From: Streptomyces sp. MA5143a
GTDB lineage: Bacteria; Actinomycetota; Actinomycetes; Streptomycetales; Streptomycetaceae
Assembly (NCBI RefSeq): GCF_900290235.1
Contig: NZ_OLMK01000026.1
Coordinates: 186,001 to 250,000 of the forward strand
Reading direction: 5' to 3'
Length of the DNA: 64,000 nt
In this document: in pieces, positions 28,648 to 37,807 of the stretch
Position numbering within the stretch: the stretch's first letter is position 1
Layout: each line of letters starts with the position of its first letter
The notes under the pieces: model-generated
Seen by the model: the letters and a program-made list of their open reading frames with translations, nothing else
What the model was told of the DNA's origin: nothing
Database searches by the model: none
Made by a program: the position numbers and the translations under genes

Positions 28648-29742
28648 TCAGGGGGATTGATCAAGTTCGCTCATATTTTGCGCACTTGCTGTCAGGGAGT
28701 CCAAGGTTCGTGTCTGCACCTCTCGTTCCACGGCCGCTGTGATGAACGCCTGGAGGTGCTCGGGGCCGACGAGCCTCTCGACCGCTTGAATTGTGGAGGC
28801 CGGGATCTGTACCGGGAACGACTCGCTCGTCCGCTGCACAGGGGCGTCGGCACCGAGATGCTGTCTGAGGTGTCGGGTCGCCAACGAGCGCATCGCGCGG
28901 GCGAGTTCCGCGTCCACCGACTGCTGGGCGAGAGGCCGCAGCCGACGTACCAGGGCTGCGGCTTCGACTGTTTCCGCCTCGCTCGGAGGCTGGAGCCCGC
29001 TGAGATAGCGAGCGAACACGTGCTCGGTGGTGAAGTCCAGGAAACGGGCGGCGATGTGCTCGATCTGCCCCCTCAACTCCCTCAGATGGCCCGTGATCGC
29101 CGACAACGGAACTCCGGCGGCATGCAACTCGGCGGCGACGGCCAGCTCTTGAGGGCTCGGCACGAGAAAGAGGTCGCCGTCACCGGGCACCGGTTCCAGT
29201 ACACCCAACTCGACCGCGTCCGTCACGGCGGCCTCGTCCGGAACCCCGCCGAACCGCTCGACCAACTCGGACCGGGTGATCCGGACGGCCTCCTCGTCGG
29301 TCCACGGTCCGTCGACCTCGGCGACCAGGCCGAGCACCCCTCCCAGGCCGCGGCCCGCGTCCCAGGCCTCGAGGAGTTCCTTGATGGAGGCCAAGGTGTA
29401 TCCGCGGTCGAGGAGGTCCGCGATCTGGTGCAGCCGCTGGAGATGGGCCCCCGAGTAGACGTTCGCCCGGCCGCGCCGCTCGGGGCGGGGGAGCAGCCCC
29501 TTGTCCTGGTAGGCGCGGATGGTGCGAACGGTGGTGCCGCTGAGGTGCGCCAGATCCTCGATGCGGTAGGTGGAGGCGGGGCTGGGGGTGGAGGTGGGTG
29601 CGGGCAGGCGAGTTCCGACGGGCGGGAGCGCGGTGGTGGGGGCACTGACCGCGGTGGCCTGCGGTGTGGCGGTGGCGGGCGGGCGCGCCGCAGCCGTGGG
29701 CGCGCCGGTCGTCTCTGCCGGTTTGTCGTTCATGGTCCTCAT
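28648..29742 (-). CDS. MerR family transcriptional regulator
   Basis: 364 aa. Residues 1-57 are Pro/Ala/Thr-rich. The MerR HTH then reads TYRIEDLAHLSGTTVRTIRA, followed by YQDKGLLPRPERRGRANVYS and LLDRGYTLASIKELLEAW. The long C-terminal helical domain has no clear metal-binding cysteines, so it likely senses an organic or protein signal. ATG 29742 has GGAGG ten bases upstream; ATG 29733 is nearly as good. The target is unknown. It overlaps no neighbour. Confidence 0.88.
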   Translation of the reverse strand: MRTMNDKPAETTGAPTAAARPPATATPQATAVSAPTTALPPVGTRLPAPTSTPSPASTYRIEDLAHLSGTTVRTIRAYQDKGLLPRPERRGRANVYSGAHLQRLHQIADLLDRGYTLASIKELLEAWDAGRGLGGVLGLVAEVDGPWTDEEAVRITRSELVERFGGVPDEAAVTDAVELGVLEPVPGDGDLFLVPSPQELAVAAELHAAGVPLSAITGHLRELRGQIEHIAARFLDFTTEHVFARYLSGLQPPSEAETVEAAALVRRLRPLAQQSVDAELARAMRSLATRHLRQHLGADAPVQRTSESFPVQIPASTIQAVERLVGPEHLQAFITAAVEREVQTRTLDSLTASAQNMSELDQSP

Positions 29743-29865
29743 ACCTTCCCCGCCTCCTTCGCTTTGCGCCCACGTACGAGACGGCCCGGGCGATCTCGCC
29801 GTCTACGTCCCCGCTTGTACGATCGCCGCCGCCGTAGTACGTGCCGGGGTGCTCTTCGCGCGGGC

Positions 29866-31656
29866 TCACAGCCGGGGTTCCAGTCGGGCGAAGGCGCGCA
29901 GCGCCCTGGGAGTGAAGCGCGCCATGAGGTGGCCGCCGCGGGCCTCCGGGGTGACCGGCACAACGGCCTGGTTGCGCACCACTGCCCGCAGAACAGCGTC
30001 GGCGACCTTCTCAGGAGGGTAGTTCCGCAGACCGTACAGCCGGGCGGCGTTCCGCTGTCGGCGCTTCTCCTCCGCGGCGTCGACGCCGGTGAAGCGGGCG
30101 GTCGAGGTGATGTTGGTGTTGACGATGCCGGGGCAGATCGCCGAGACCCCGATGCCCTTGCCGGCCAGCTCCGCTCGGAGGCATTCGCTGAGCATGAGCA
30201 CGGCCGCCTTGGAGGTGCTGTAGGCGGGCAGTGTCCGTGAGGGCAGATAGGCCGCGGCTGAGGCGAGGTTGACGATGTGGCCGCCCTGCCCGCGTTCGGC
30301 CATCTGCCTGCCGAAGAGGCGGCAGCCGTGGATCACGCCCCACAGATTGACGTCGAGGACCTTCCGCCAGTCCTCGGGGGTGGTGTCGAGGAAGGAGCCC
30401 GAGAGGCCGATCCCGGCGTTGTTCACCAGGACGTCCACCACCCCGTACTCGGCGGCGACCTTCTCGGAGAGTTTCTCCATGGCCTGCTCGTCGGAGACGT
30501 CGACCGTCTCGGCCCAGGCCTCGGGGGCGCCGATCAGCCGGGACAGTTCCGCGGTGCGGGCCGCGCCCTCCGCGTCCCGGTCGACGGCGATGACACGCGC
30601 ACCGGCTTCGGCGAACGCGAACGCCGTGGCCCGCCCGATCCCGCCCGCGGCGCCGGTGACCAGCACCAACTGCCCGCCGAACCGGTCGGCGTACTTGCCG
30701 GTGGCCGCTGCGGGTGCTGGGCGTCCGCCGTCGGTGGCCGTGACGAATTCGGTGATCCAGGCCGCCAGTTGGTGAGGGCGTGTGCGCGGGATCCAGTGCT
30801 TGGCGGGGAGAGTGCGACGGATCAGCCGCGGAGCCCACTGCTCCAGTTCGTCGTAGAGCCGCTCGGACAGGAACGCGTCTTCGAGGGGAGTGATGAGCTG
30901 TACGGGCGCGTGCGCGTACGCGTCGTCCCGCGGCTCGGCGAGGCGGGGCCGTACGTTGTCCCGGTACAGCCACACGCCGTGTGCGGCGTCCTCAGGCAGC
31001 GACCTGGACGGATAGCCCCCGCTCGGCGACAGTTTCTCGGCCCGCTGGACCATGCCGGGCCACCGCTTGCCGAGCGGACCGCGCCAGGCGAACTCGGGCA
31101 GTCCGGGTGTGTGGAGCGCATAGATGTACCAGGACCTGACGCCCTGGTTGAGAAGCTGGCCGAGCCGGCGCGGGGTGGGCAACTTCGTGCGCCGCTTGAT
31201 CCAGTGGCCGAGATGGTCGAGCGAGGGTCCGGACATCGACGTGAAGGACGCGATGCGGCCCTCGGTGCGCTCGACTGTCACGAACTCCCAGCCCTGCACC
31301 GAGCCCCAGTCGTGTCCCACGAGATGAACGGGCCGGCCGGGGCTGACCGCGTCCACGACCGCGAGGAAGTCGTCCGTCAGCTTCTCCAGGGTGAAGCCGC
31401 CGCGCAACGGCCGCGGCGCCGTCGACCCGCCGTGGCCGCGCACGTCATAGAACACCACGTGGAAGCGCTCGGCGAGGTGCGTGGCCACCTCGGACCAGAC
31501 CTCCTTGGAGTCGGGATAGCCGTGCACGAGCAGCACGGTCGGCTGCTGTGGGTCGCCCAGCTCGGCCACGCACAGCTCGACCCCGTCCGCGCGCACCCGG
31601 CGCTCCCGCGCACCTGCCGGCCCCACCGAAGCCTTCACCTCTTCCCCCTCGCTCAT
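29866..31656 (-). CDS. alpha/beta-hydrolase fused to short-chain dehydrogenase
   Basis: 596 aa two-domain enzyme. The N-terminal 300 residues are an alpha/beta hydrolase of the epoxide-hydrolase type (VLLVHGYPDSKEVW, LVGHDWGSVQGW as nucleophile elbow with Asp, conserved YDVRGHGGS). The C-terminal part is an SDR oxidoreductase (LVTGAAGGIGRATAFAF, VLVNNAGIGLSGSF, catalytic Ser and YSTSKAAV, ICPGIVNTNI). Such fusions occur in actinobacteria; the natural substrate is not known. ATG 31656 follows GGAGGAG and overlaps the stop of the M24 gene (ATGA), so both are translated together. Confidence 0.92.
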   Translation of the reverse strand: MSEGEEVKASVGPAGARERRVRADGVELCVAELGDPQQPTVLLVHGYPDSKEVWSEVATHLAERFHVVFYDVRGHGGSTAPRPLRGGFTLEKLTDDFLAVVDAVSPGRPVHLVGHDWGSVQGWEFVTVERTEGRIASFTSMSGPSLDHLGHWIKRRTKLPTPRRLGQLLNQGVRSWYIYALHTPGLPEFAWRGPLGKRWPGMVQRAEKLSPSGGYPSRSLPEDAAHGVWLYRDNVRPRLAEPRDDAYAHAPVQLITPLEDAFLSERLYDELEQWAPRLIRRTLPAKHWIPRTRPHQLAAWITEFVTATDGGRPAPAAATGKYADRFGGQLVLVTGAAGGIGRATAFAFAEAGARVIAVDRDAEGAARTAELSRLIGAPEAWAETVDVSDEQAMEKLSEKVAAEYGVVDVLVNNAGIGLSGSFLDTTPEDWRKVLDVNLWGVIHGCRLFGRQMAERGQGGHIVNLASAAAYLPSRTLPAYSTSKAAVLMLSECLRAELAGKGIGVSAICPGIVNTNITSTARFTGVDAAEEKRRQRNAARLYGLRNYPPEKVADAVLRAVVRNQAVVPVTPEARGGHLMARFTPRALRAFARLEPRL

Positions 31657-32498
31657 CGGCACTTCTCCTCCGCCCACCGCCGTACGTGCGGCAGGTCGTC
31701 GTCCAGCCAGAACGCGCTCTCCTCCGGGTCCCGGGAGTCGGTGACGACCAGGAGCTCCTCGAACTTGGCGCCGGTGCCGCGGAAGCCGAGGTGCGGCTCG
31801 ACCGCCCACAGCCCGGGCTGCGGCGGATGGTCCGAGAACCGGTACGGGGACCACAAGGGCGACCAGCCGTCACGGTGCCCGTGCAGCGCGTCCGCCGCCA
31901 GGCCTCTCAGCGCCTGTGTGCCGAACCCGAAGACATGAGGTGACCAGCGACGTTCCTTGACCTGGTCGACCTTGTGCGCGATGACGCCGAAGGGATAGGC
32001 GCGATGGCGGTTGGCGTACCCCTGGCGGATCATCAGCCGGTCCACGTCCTCGTATATCTCCCGCAGTGAACGCCGCTCGCGCACCTCGCGCAGGATCAGC
32101 TCCCGGTGCGCTTCGAGGTCCGCCATCAGTTTGTCGTGCAGGGGACTGGGGCCGAGGCAACCCGAGTAGCCGATGTCCGCGGTGTAGCCCTTGTGGACGG
32201 GGGCCATGTCGAGGATGAACGGCATGCCCGGCTCGAGACGGCGGTCGGTGGGGAAGAACTGCAGCGGTATGCGGAAGTTCACGAACGCCGTGCGGTCACC
32301 GAACCAGGCGAAGGGCAGATGGAACCAGTCCCGCACCCCACGCTCCCGCAGCCAGCGACGCTGCATCCGCGCCGCCTCGCGCTCGGTCACGCCCGGCTTC
32401 AACTGGGCCGCGACCGCTTCCGCACATTCGTACGCGAGGGTCTGCACCTCACGGAACCCCCGCAGGTCCGCCGCGCGTTCCCCTGTCACCGAGCTCAT
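31653..32498 (-). CDS. M24 metallopeptidase-fold protein (Xaa-Pro dipeptidase-like)
   Basis: 281 aa pita-bread fold. Metal ligands are recognisable: the Asp pair in FILDMAPVHKGYTADIGYS, the His in FGVIAHKVDQ, and the Glu residues in VEPHLGF and FEELLVVT. It lacks the N-terminal creatinase-type domain seen in full prolidases, so it resembles methionine-aminopeptidase-size members of unknown specificity. ATG 32498 is preferred. It is first in a two-gene operon with the hydrolase-SDR fusion, suggesting they act on one substrate pathway. Confidence 0.87.
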   Translation of the reverse strand: MSSVTGERAADLRGFREVQTLAYECAEAVAAQLKPGVTEREAARMQRRWLRERGVRDWFHLPFAWFGDRTAFVNFRIPLQFFPTDRRLEPGMPFILDMAPVHKGYTADIGYSGCLGPSPLHDKLMADLEAHRELILREVRERRSLREIYEDVDRLMIRQGYANRHRAYPFGVIAHKVDQVKERRWSPHVFGFGTQALRGLAADALHGHRDGWSPLWSPYRFSDHPPQPGLWAVEPHLGFRGTGAKFEELLVVTDSRDPEESAFWLDDDLPHVRRWAEEKCR

Positions 32499-32541
32499 GT
32501 CACCGCCCCACCTGTCTCCGTCGGCTACGGTCCGTGTTCGC

Positions 32542-32565
32542 AATGTGACATCGACGAATGTGACA
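32542..32565. promoter_or_regulatory. direct repeat AATGTGACA in the M24/ABC divergent region
   Basis: AATGTGACA occurs at 32542-32550 and 32557-32565, a 15-bp period, 45-65 bp upstream of the M24 gene. TTGACG (minus strand, 32584-32579) lies beside it and could be a -35 element. A tandem repeat at this position may bind an activator or repressor. Nothing more can be said. Confidence 0.3.
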
Positions 32566-32821
32566 GTGATTGGCGACTGCGTCAATAGGGGATGTCCGAG
32601 GCTGTGGAGAACCGGCGGGCACCAATTCGAGAAGCCAGTCGTTCTCCCATCGCGGCGACCCCTTCCGCCGGGCCCTGGCCTGCCGGTTGTTCGACCTCAG
32701 GGTGACCCCTAGGGGGACTGACGGTTGATGCCCCCTACGGGCCCGTACGACTCGAGGGTGACGTCGAGACAGCTCTGCGGGGTGACGACCCCGAAGGCTC
32801 CCCGGCCCTAATGTCGAAATC

Positions 32822-33817
32822 GTGACTGTGATCGCGACCGAAAGCCTGAGCAAGCGGTTCCCGAGGGTGACCGCTCTTGACCGGCTCTCCGTGGACATCG
32901 GACCCGGTGTGACGGGACTCGTCGGTGCCAATGGCGCCGGCAAGTCCACGCTGATCAAGATCCTCCTGGGTCTGTCCCCCGCCACGGAAGGCCGTGCCGA
33001 GGTGCTCGGCCTGGACGTCGCCAGCAAGGGCGGCGCCATCCGCGAGCGCGTCGGATACATGCCGGAGCACGACTGCCTGCCGCCCGATGTGTCGGCCACC
33101 GAGTTCGTCGTGCACATGGCCCGAATCTCGGGGCTTCCGCCGACCGCCGCCCGAGAGCGGACCGCTGACACCCTGCGTCATGTCGGCCTCTACGAGGAGC
33201 GGTACCGCCCGATGGGCGGCTACTCCACCGGCATGAAGCAGCGCGTGAAGCTGGCCCAGGCCCTGGTGCACGACCCACAACTGGTCTTCCTGGACGAGCC
33301 GACGAACGGCCTCGACCCGGTCGGCCGGGACGAGATGCTCGGCCTCATCCGCCGCATCCACACCGACTTCGGCATCTCGGTCCTGGTCACATCGCACCTG
33401 CTGGGCGAGCTGGAGCGCACCTGCGACCACGTCGTGGTGATCGACGGCGGCAAGCTCCTGCGGTCCAGCTCCACCCGGGACTTCACCCAGAGCACGGCCA
33501 CCCTCGCGATCGAGGTCACGGACACCGACGAGCACCCCGACGGCACCAGCGCGCTGCGTGAGGCGCTCCAGGCGCGCGGGGTGACCGTCTCCGACGGCAG
33601 CGGCCTTCCCGGCGCCGGGCACATCCTCCTGCTCACCGCGCAGGGCGAGGAGACCTACGACCTGATCCGTGACGTCGTCGCCGATCTGGGCCTCGGTCTG
33701 GTCCGCATGGAGCAGCGCAGGCACCACATCGCCGACGTGTTCCAGGACAGCGACGAGCAGGCACTTTCGCAGCGCACGCAGGATGCCTGGAAGGAGGCGG
33801 TCGGCCATGGCGGTTGA
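32822..33817 (+). CDS. ABC transporter ATPase (first)
   Basis: 331 aa nucleotide-binding subunit. Walker A GANGAGKST, signature STGMKQRVKLAQAL and Walker B LVFLDEPTNGLDP are intact, with a C-terminal extension of about 100 residues typical of ABC-2 type exporters. GTG 32822 has no clear ribosome binding site, so a short-leader or leaderless message is possible. It opens a four-gene operon (ATPase, permease, ATPase, permease) whose genes overlap or nearly touch. The substrate is unknown. Confidence 0.92.
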   Translation: MTVIATESLSKRFPRVTALDRLSVDIGPGVTGLVGANGAGKSTLIKILLGLSPATEGRAEVLGLDVASKGGAIRERVGYMPEHDCLPPDVSATEFVVHMARISGLPPTAARERTADTLRHVGLYEERYRPMGGYSTGMKQRVKLAQALVHDPQLVFLDEPTNGLDPVGRDEMLGLIRRIHTDFGISVLVTSHLLGELERTCDHVVVIDGGKLLRSSSTRDFTQSTATLAIEVTDTDEHPDGTSALREALQARGVTVSDGSGLPGAGHILLLTAQGEETYDLIRDVVADLGLGLVRMEQRRHHIADVFQDSDEQALSQRTQDAWKEAVGHGG

Positions 33818-34745
33818 GCAGACCCGGGCCCAGGCCCCGGCTCAGGCCGGTGCACAGCCCACACGCACCGGCGAACAGAGCCGAATTCACAACATCGGCT
33901 ACCGCAGCTACGACGGCCCCCGTCTGGGCCGCGCCTACGCCCGCCGCTCGCTTTACTCGCAGTCCCTGCGCGGTGCGTACGGGCTCGGCCGTTCGGCCAA
34001 GTCCAAGGTGCTGCCGATGATGCTCTTCGCGGTGATGTGCGTGCCGGCGGCCATCATGGTGGCGGTCGCGGTCGCCACCAAGGCCAACGACCTGCCCATC
34101 AAGTACACCGACTACGCGATCATCATGCAGGCCGTCATCGGGCTGTACGTCGCCTCCCAGGCGCCCCAGTCCGTCTCTCTCGATCTGCGCTTCAAGACGG
34201 TGCCGTTGTACTTCTCGCGCCCGATCGAGACCTCGGACTACGTGCGCTCCAAGTACGCCGCACTGACCTCGGCGCTCTTCATCATCACCGCCGTCCCCCT
34301 CGTCGTGCTCTACGTGGGCGCCCTGCTGGCCAAGCTGGACTTCACCGACCAGACCAAGGGCTTCGCACAAGGACTGGTGTCCGTGGCACTGCTGTCACTC
34401 CTCTTCGCCGGCATCGGTCTGGTGATCTCCGCGGTCACGCCTCGCCGAGGGTTCGGCATCGCCGCCGTCATCGCGGTCTTCACCATCTCCTACGGAGCCG
34501 TGTCCGTCGTCCAGGCCATCGCCGACGCGCAGTCCAGCAGTGGCGTGATCCCCTGGCTCGGCCTCTTCTCGCCGATCACGCTCATAGACGGCGTGCAGAC
34601 CGCCTTCCTGGGCGCCACCTCCGCCTTTCCCGGCGGGCACGGGCCGTCCGGCGGACAGGGGGTCGTCTACCTCCTCGTCGTCCTGGGTCTCATCGTGGGC
34701 TCCTACGGCCTGCTGATGCGCCGCTACCGAAAGGCCGGGCTGTGA
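33807..34745 (+). CDS. ABC-2 type permease (first)
   Basis: 312 aa. A 50-residue polar N-terminus (GYRSYDGPRLGRAYARRSLY) precedes about six hydrophobic helices, including VLPMMLFAVMCVPAAIMVAV and GLFSPITLIDGVQ. ATG 33807 with AAGGAGG overlaps the preceding ATPase by 11 bp, and its TGA overlaps the GTG of the next gene. The motif LYFSRPIETSDYVRSK is shared by ABC-2 permeases of this class. Exports an unknown compound with the flanking ATPases. Confidence 0.88.
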   Translation: MAVEQTRAQAPAQAGAQPTRTGEQSRIHNIGYRSYDGPRLGRAYARRSLYSQSLRGAYGLGRSAKSKVLPMMLFAVMCVPAAIMVAVAVATKANDLPIKYTDYAIIMQAVIGLYVASQAPQSVSLDLRFKTVPLYFSRPIETSDYVRSKYAALTSALFIITAVPLVVLYVGALLAKLDFTDQTKGFAQGLVSVALLSLLFAGIGLVISAVTPRRGFGIAAVIAVFTISYGAVSVVQAIADAQSSSGVIPWLGLFSPITLIDGVQTAFLGATSAFPGGHGPSGGQGVVYLLVVLGLIVGSYGLLMRRYRKAGL

Positions 34746-35653
34746 CCACGCTCAACATCGACCACGTCTCACGCTGGTTCGGCAACGTGGTGGCGGTCAA
34801 TGACATCACGATGACCATCGGCCCCGGCGTCACCGGCCTCCTCGGCCCGAACGGCGCCGGGAAGTCCACCCTCATCAACATGATGGGCGGCTTCCTCGCC
34901 CCCTCCACGGGCACGGTCACTCTCGACGGCCGGCCGGTCTGGCGCAACGAGAAGATCTACAAGGACATCGGCATCGTCCCCGAGCGGGAGGCGATGTACG
35001 ACTTCCTCACGGGCCGTGAGTTCGTCGTCGCCAACGCCGAGTTGCAGGGCCTGGGGGCGACGGCGGCCCAACGGGCGCTCGCCACGGTGGAGATGGAGTA
35101 CGCGCAGGACCGCAAGATCTCGACGTACTCCAAGGGCATGCGGCAGCGCGTGAAGATGGCGTCCGCCCTGGTCCACGACCCCTCCCTACTGCTGCTCGAC
35201 GAGCCGTTCAACGGTATGGACCCGCGCCAGCGCATGCAGCTCATGGACTTGCTGCGGCGCATGGGCGACGAGGGCCGATCGGTGCTGTTCTCGTCGCACA
35301 TCCTCGAAGAGGTGGAGCAGTTGGCCTCCCACATCGAGGTGATAGTCGCCGGGCGGCACGCGGCGAGCGGCGACTTCCGGCGCATCCGGCGCCTGATGAC
35401 GGACCGGCCGCACGTCTATCTGGTGCGTTCCAGCGACGACCGGGCGCTGGCCGCCGCGCTGATCGCCGATCCGTCGACCGCCGGCATCGAAGTGGATGTG
35501 ACCGAGGGCGCGCTGCGCATCCAGGCTGTCGACTTCGGACGGTTCACCGCTCTGCTGCCGAAGGTCGCCCGGGACCAGGGCATCCGTCTGCTCACGGTCT
35601 CGCCGTCGGACGAGTCCCTCGAGTCCGTGTTCTCGTATCTGGTCACGGCGTAG
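34742..35653 (+). CDS. ABC transporter ATPase (second)
   Basis: 303 aa. Walker A GPNGAGKST, signature YSKGMRQRVKMASAL and Walker B LLLLDEPFNGMDP are intact. Starts at GTG 34742 in a GTGA overlap with the permease. It is similar in layout to the first ATPase, so the operon may encode one heteromeric exporter or two related ones. Confidence 0.92.
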   Translation: MTTLNIDHVSRWFGNVVAVNDITMTIGPGVTGLLGPNGAGKSTLINMMGGFLAPSTGTVTLDGRPVWRNEKIYKDIGIVPEREAMYDFLTGREFVVANAELQGLGATAAQRALATVEMEYAQDRKISTYSKGMRQRVKMASALVHDPSLLLLDEPFNGMDPRQRMQLMDLLRRMGDEGRSVLFSSHILEEVEQLASHIEVIVAGRHAASGDFRRIRRLMTDRPHVYLVRSSDDRALAAALIADPSTAGIEVDVTEGALRIQAVDFGRFTALLPKVARDQGIRLLTVSPSDESLESVFSYLVTA

Positions 35654-35663
35654 GAGGCCGAAG

Positions 35664-36383
35664 ATGTACGACCCCACAGTCGCCCGGCTCACCTACCGGG
35701 CCCTGCTCGGCCGCCGTCGGGCTCTCATTCTCGCCGCGCTGCCGGTGCTGTTGCTGGTGATCTCCGCGGCCGTACGCGGTCTGAGCGGAGCCGACGACCA
35801 GGTCGCGGCCGACCTGCTCGGCGGGTTCGCGCTCGCCACCATGGTGCCGATCATCGGCGTCATCGCGGGGACGGGCGCGATCGGGCCTGAGATCGACGAC
35901 GGTTCGGTGGTGTATCTGCTGGCGAAGCCGGTGAAGCGGTCGACGATCATCTTCACGAAGCTGATCGTGGCGATCGCCGTGACCATGGCCTTCTCGGCGA
36001 TACCGACGTTCGTCGCGGGCCTGATCCTGAACGGCAACGGGCAGCAGATCGCGGTCGCCTACACGGTGGCGGCTCTGGTCGCCTCCATCGCGTACGCGGC
36101 GATGTTCCTGCTCCTTGGCACGGTGACCCGGCACGCGGTGGTCTTCGGACTGGTCTACGCGCTCGTCTGGGAAGCCCTGTTCGGGTCGCTGGTGCAGGGG
36201 GCACGCACGCTCAGTGTCCAGCAGTGGTCCCTCGCCGTGGCCCAGAAGGTCACCGACGGAGACCTCGTGACCTCCGAAGTCGGACTGTCCACGGCGGTGA
36301 TCCTGCTGACGGTCGTCACGGCCGGGGCCACCTGGTACGCGGGACAGAAGCTGCGGACGCTGAAGCTGGCCGGCGAGGAGTGA
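35664..36383 (+). CDS. ABC-2 type permease (second)
   Basis: 239 aa, about six hydrophobic helices (ILAALPVLLLVISAAVRGL, GGFALATMVPIIGVIAGTGA, VYLLAKPVKRSTIIFTKLIV). The motif YLLAKPVKRSTI is the counterpart of YFSRPIETSDY in the first permease. ATG 35664 follows GTAGGAGG ten bases after the ATPase stop. Last gene of the operon, followed by a stem-loop at 36398. Confidence 0.88.
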   Translation: MYDPTVARLTYRALLGRRRALILAALPVLLLVISAAVRGLSGADDQVAADLLGGFALATMVPIIGVIAGTGAIGPEIDDGSVVYLLAKPVKRSTIIFTKLIVAIAVTMAFSAIPTFVAGLILNGNGQQIAVAYTVAALVASIAYAAMFLLLGTVTRHAVVFGLVYALVWEALFGSLVQGARTLSVQQWSLAVAQKVTDGDLVTSEVGLSTAVILLTVVTAGATWYAGQKLRTLKLAGEE

Positions 36384-36397
36384 CGCACCCCTCCGGG

Positions 36398-36437
36398 GAG
36401 GCGGCCGCGGACGCCCTTTCGGGCACGCAGCCGCCTC
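36398..36437 (+). terminator. stem-loop after the ABC operon
   Basis: Arms GAGGCGGC (36398-36405) and GCCGCCTC (36430-36437) with an inner GCCC/GGGC hairpin. No T tract follows, which is common for Streptomyces terminators. Confidence 0.6.
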
Positions 36438-36567
36438 GACGGGCCTCTCTGCCATGGTGGCCGAGGGCTTGACGGAGGCTTCACACACCTCCAGGCACAC
36501 TGGGCAAGGGGTGCGAAGCGGTAGGAGACGGCCAGGAAGGGCGGCCAGGAGGCAGGAGGGCACCGGG

Positions 36568-36867
36568 ATGACGGCTGAGGTCACACCCGACGGGGGCGAA
36601 GGGCAGGACAGGGTGTCCGGGGGCGGTTCCGAGGCGGCGTCAGGGGCCGGGGGCACGAGCCGCGACGAGTCGGCGGGCTGGGACGACCTCGTTCTGGATG
36701 AGGACTTCATACGGTCCGCGGAGACCGCCGAGCCGTCGGCGAGAGCCCGGATGCTCGCGGCGCGTTGGCGGGAGCAGGCGCCCGATCCCCAGCCGTGGCG
36801 GTCGGACGAACCGCCTGCCGGGTGGTTCTTCAGCAAGGCGCGTCGGCGCAAGTGGCGTCGCCGCTGA
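36568..36867 (+). CDS. small hypothetical protein
   Basis: 99 aa, not recognised. The N-terminus is Gly/Glu/Ser-rich. The C-terminal half has a conserved-looking core (WDDLVLDEDFIRSAETAEPS, ARMLAARWREQ) and a very basic end KARRRKWRRR. GGAGGG is well spaced before ATG 36568, supporting translation. Acidic core and basic tail suggest a soluble protein that may bind nucleic acid or membrane lipids; that is a guess. Confidence 0.75.
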   Translation: MTAEVTPDGGEGQDRVSGGGSEAASGAGGTSRDESAGWDDLVLDEDFIRSAETAEPSARARMLAARWREQAPDPQPWRSDEPPAGWFFSKARRRKWRRR

Positions 36868-37159
36868 CCGTTCTCCACGGCCACGGCCACGGTGGGATGG
36901 GCGCGGGCGATATTCGGTGGCGGACAACTCGGGCGCCAGGCAGAGTGGTTGGTGTTCAGGCCGCCGGATCGAGGTGGCACCACGTTCTGGGAGAGGAGCC
37001 CGGCGATGCTGTTCATCAGGCGCAGTACGTCGAGTTCCCGACAGGGCAGTCCGCGGCGGAGTCCGGAGTAGTTACCCCTCCGTCGAGTTCGCGCCGCAAG
37101 GGAACTGCCCGGGGCGGCCGCTTCGAGCACGCGAATCGCTTCGCGTGGGTCGCCCACCC

Positions 37160-37243
<84 letters not shown>

Positions 37244-37807
37244 CCGGATCGCTGTCGCTGTGACTTGGGCCGAGTGCTTGGGGCTGGGGGCGCGTGTCAA
37301 GGTCTTCGGTGTTGGTGCCGAGCCACCGACCCGCGCCGGGGCCGTGGCCACCTGCTGATCCAGACCGCGCCGTCAGGCGAGGAGGCCGATCCCAGGTGAC
37401 GGCTCAGCCGGGACGACGCCCGGCCACGCCCGCCCCGGGGCCGTCGCTCCCCCACCCACAGATCCCGGATCCATCGACCCCGGCCATCGCTCCGCAACCG
37501 CCAGGCTTCGGACCTACAGGCCCCAGACCCCGGCTGTCGCCCCCGAAGCCTCAGCCCACCGACCTCCAGAACGAGCCTTCGCCCCGCCCCCAGCCCCAGC
37601 CCAACCCCCAGACCGAGCCCCGCCCCCCCAGACGGATCCCCAGCCCCACTGACCTCGGTTCCCCAGGCCTCAGATCCGCTGGCCCCGGCCATCGCTCTCC
37701 AGCCCGTGGACCTCAGACCCGCTGGACCGAAGTCCGGCCACCTCGAAGTCCTCGACCCCGAGGTCGGCGTGACTCGTCGGCGGCCGGTCGTCGCGGCGTG
37801 AGCAGGC
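37244..37807. other. intergenic, C/P-rich low-complexity stretch
   Basis: About 560 bp between the tRNA and the HAD gene. It is a C-rich run in which CCCCAG-like units recur (37440-37700). Open frames here read as Pro/Arg-rich nonsense on both strands, and none has a ribosome binding site plus codon bias. No gene is claimed. Confidence 0.5.
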
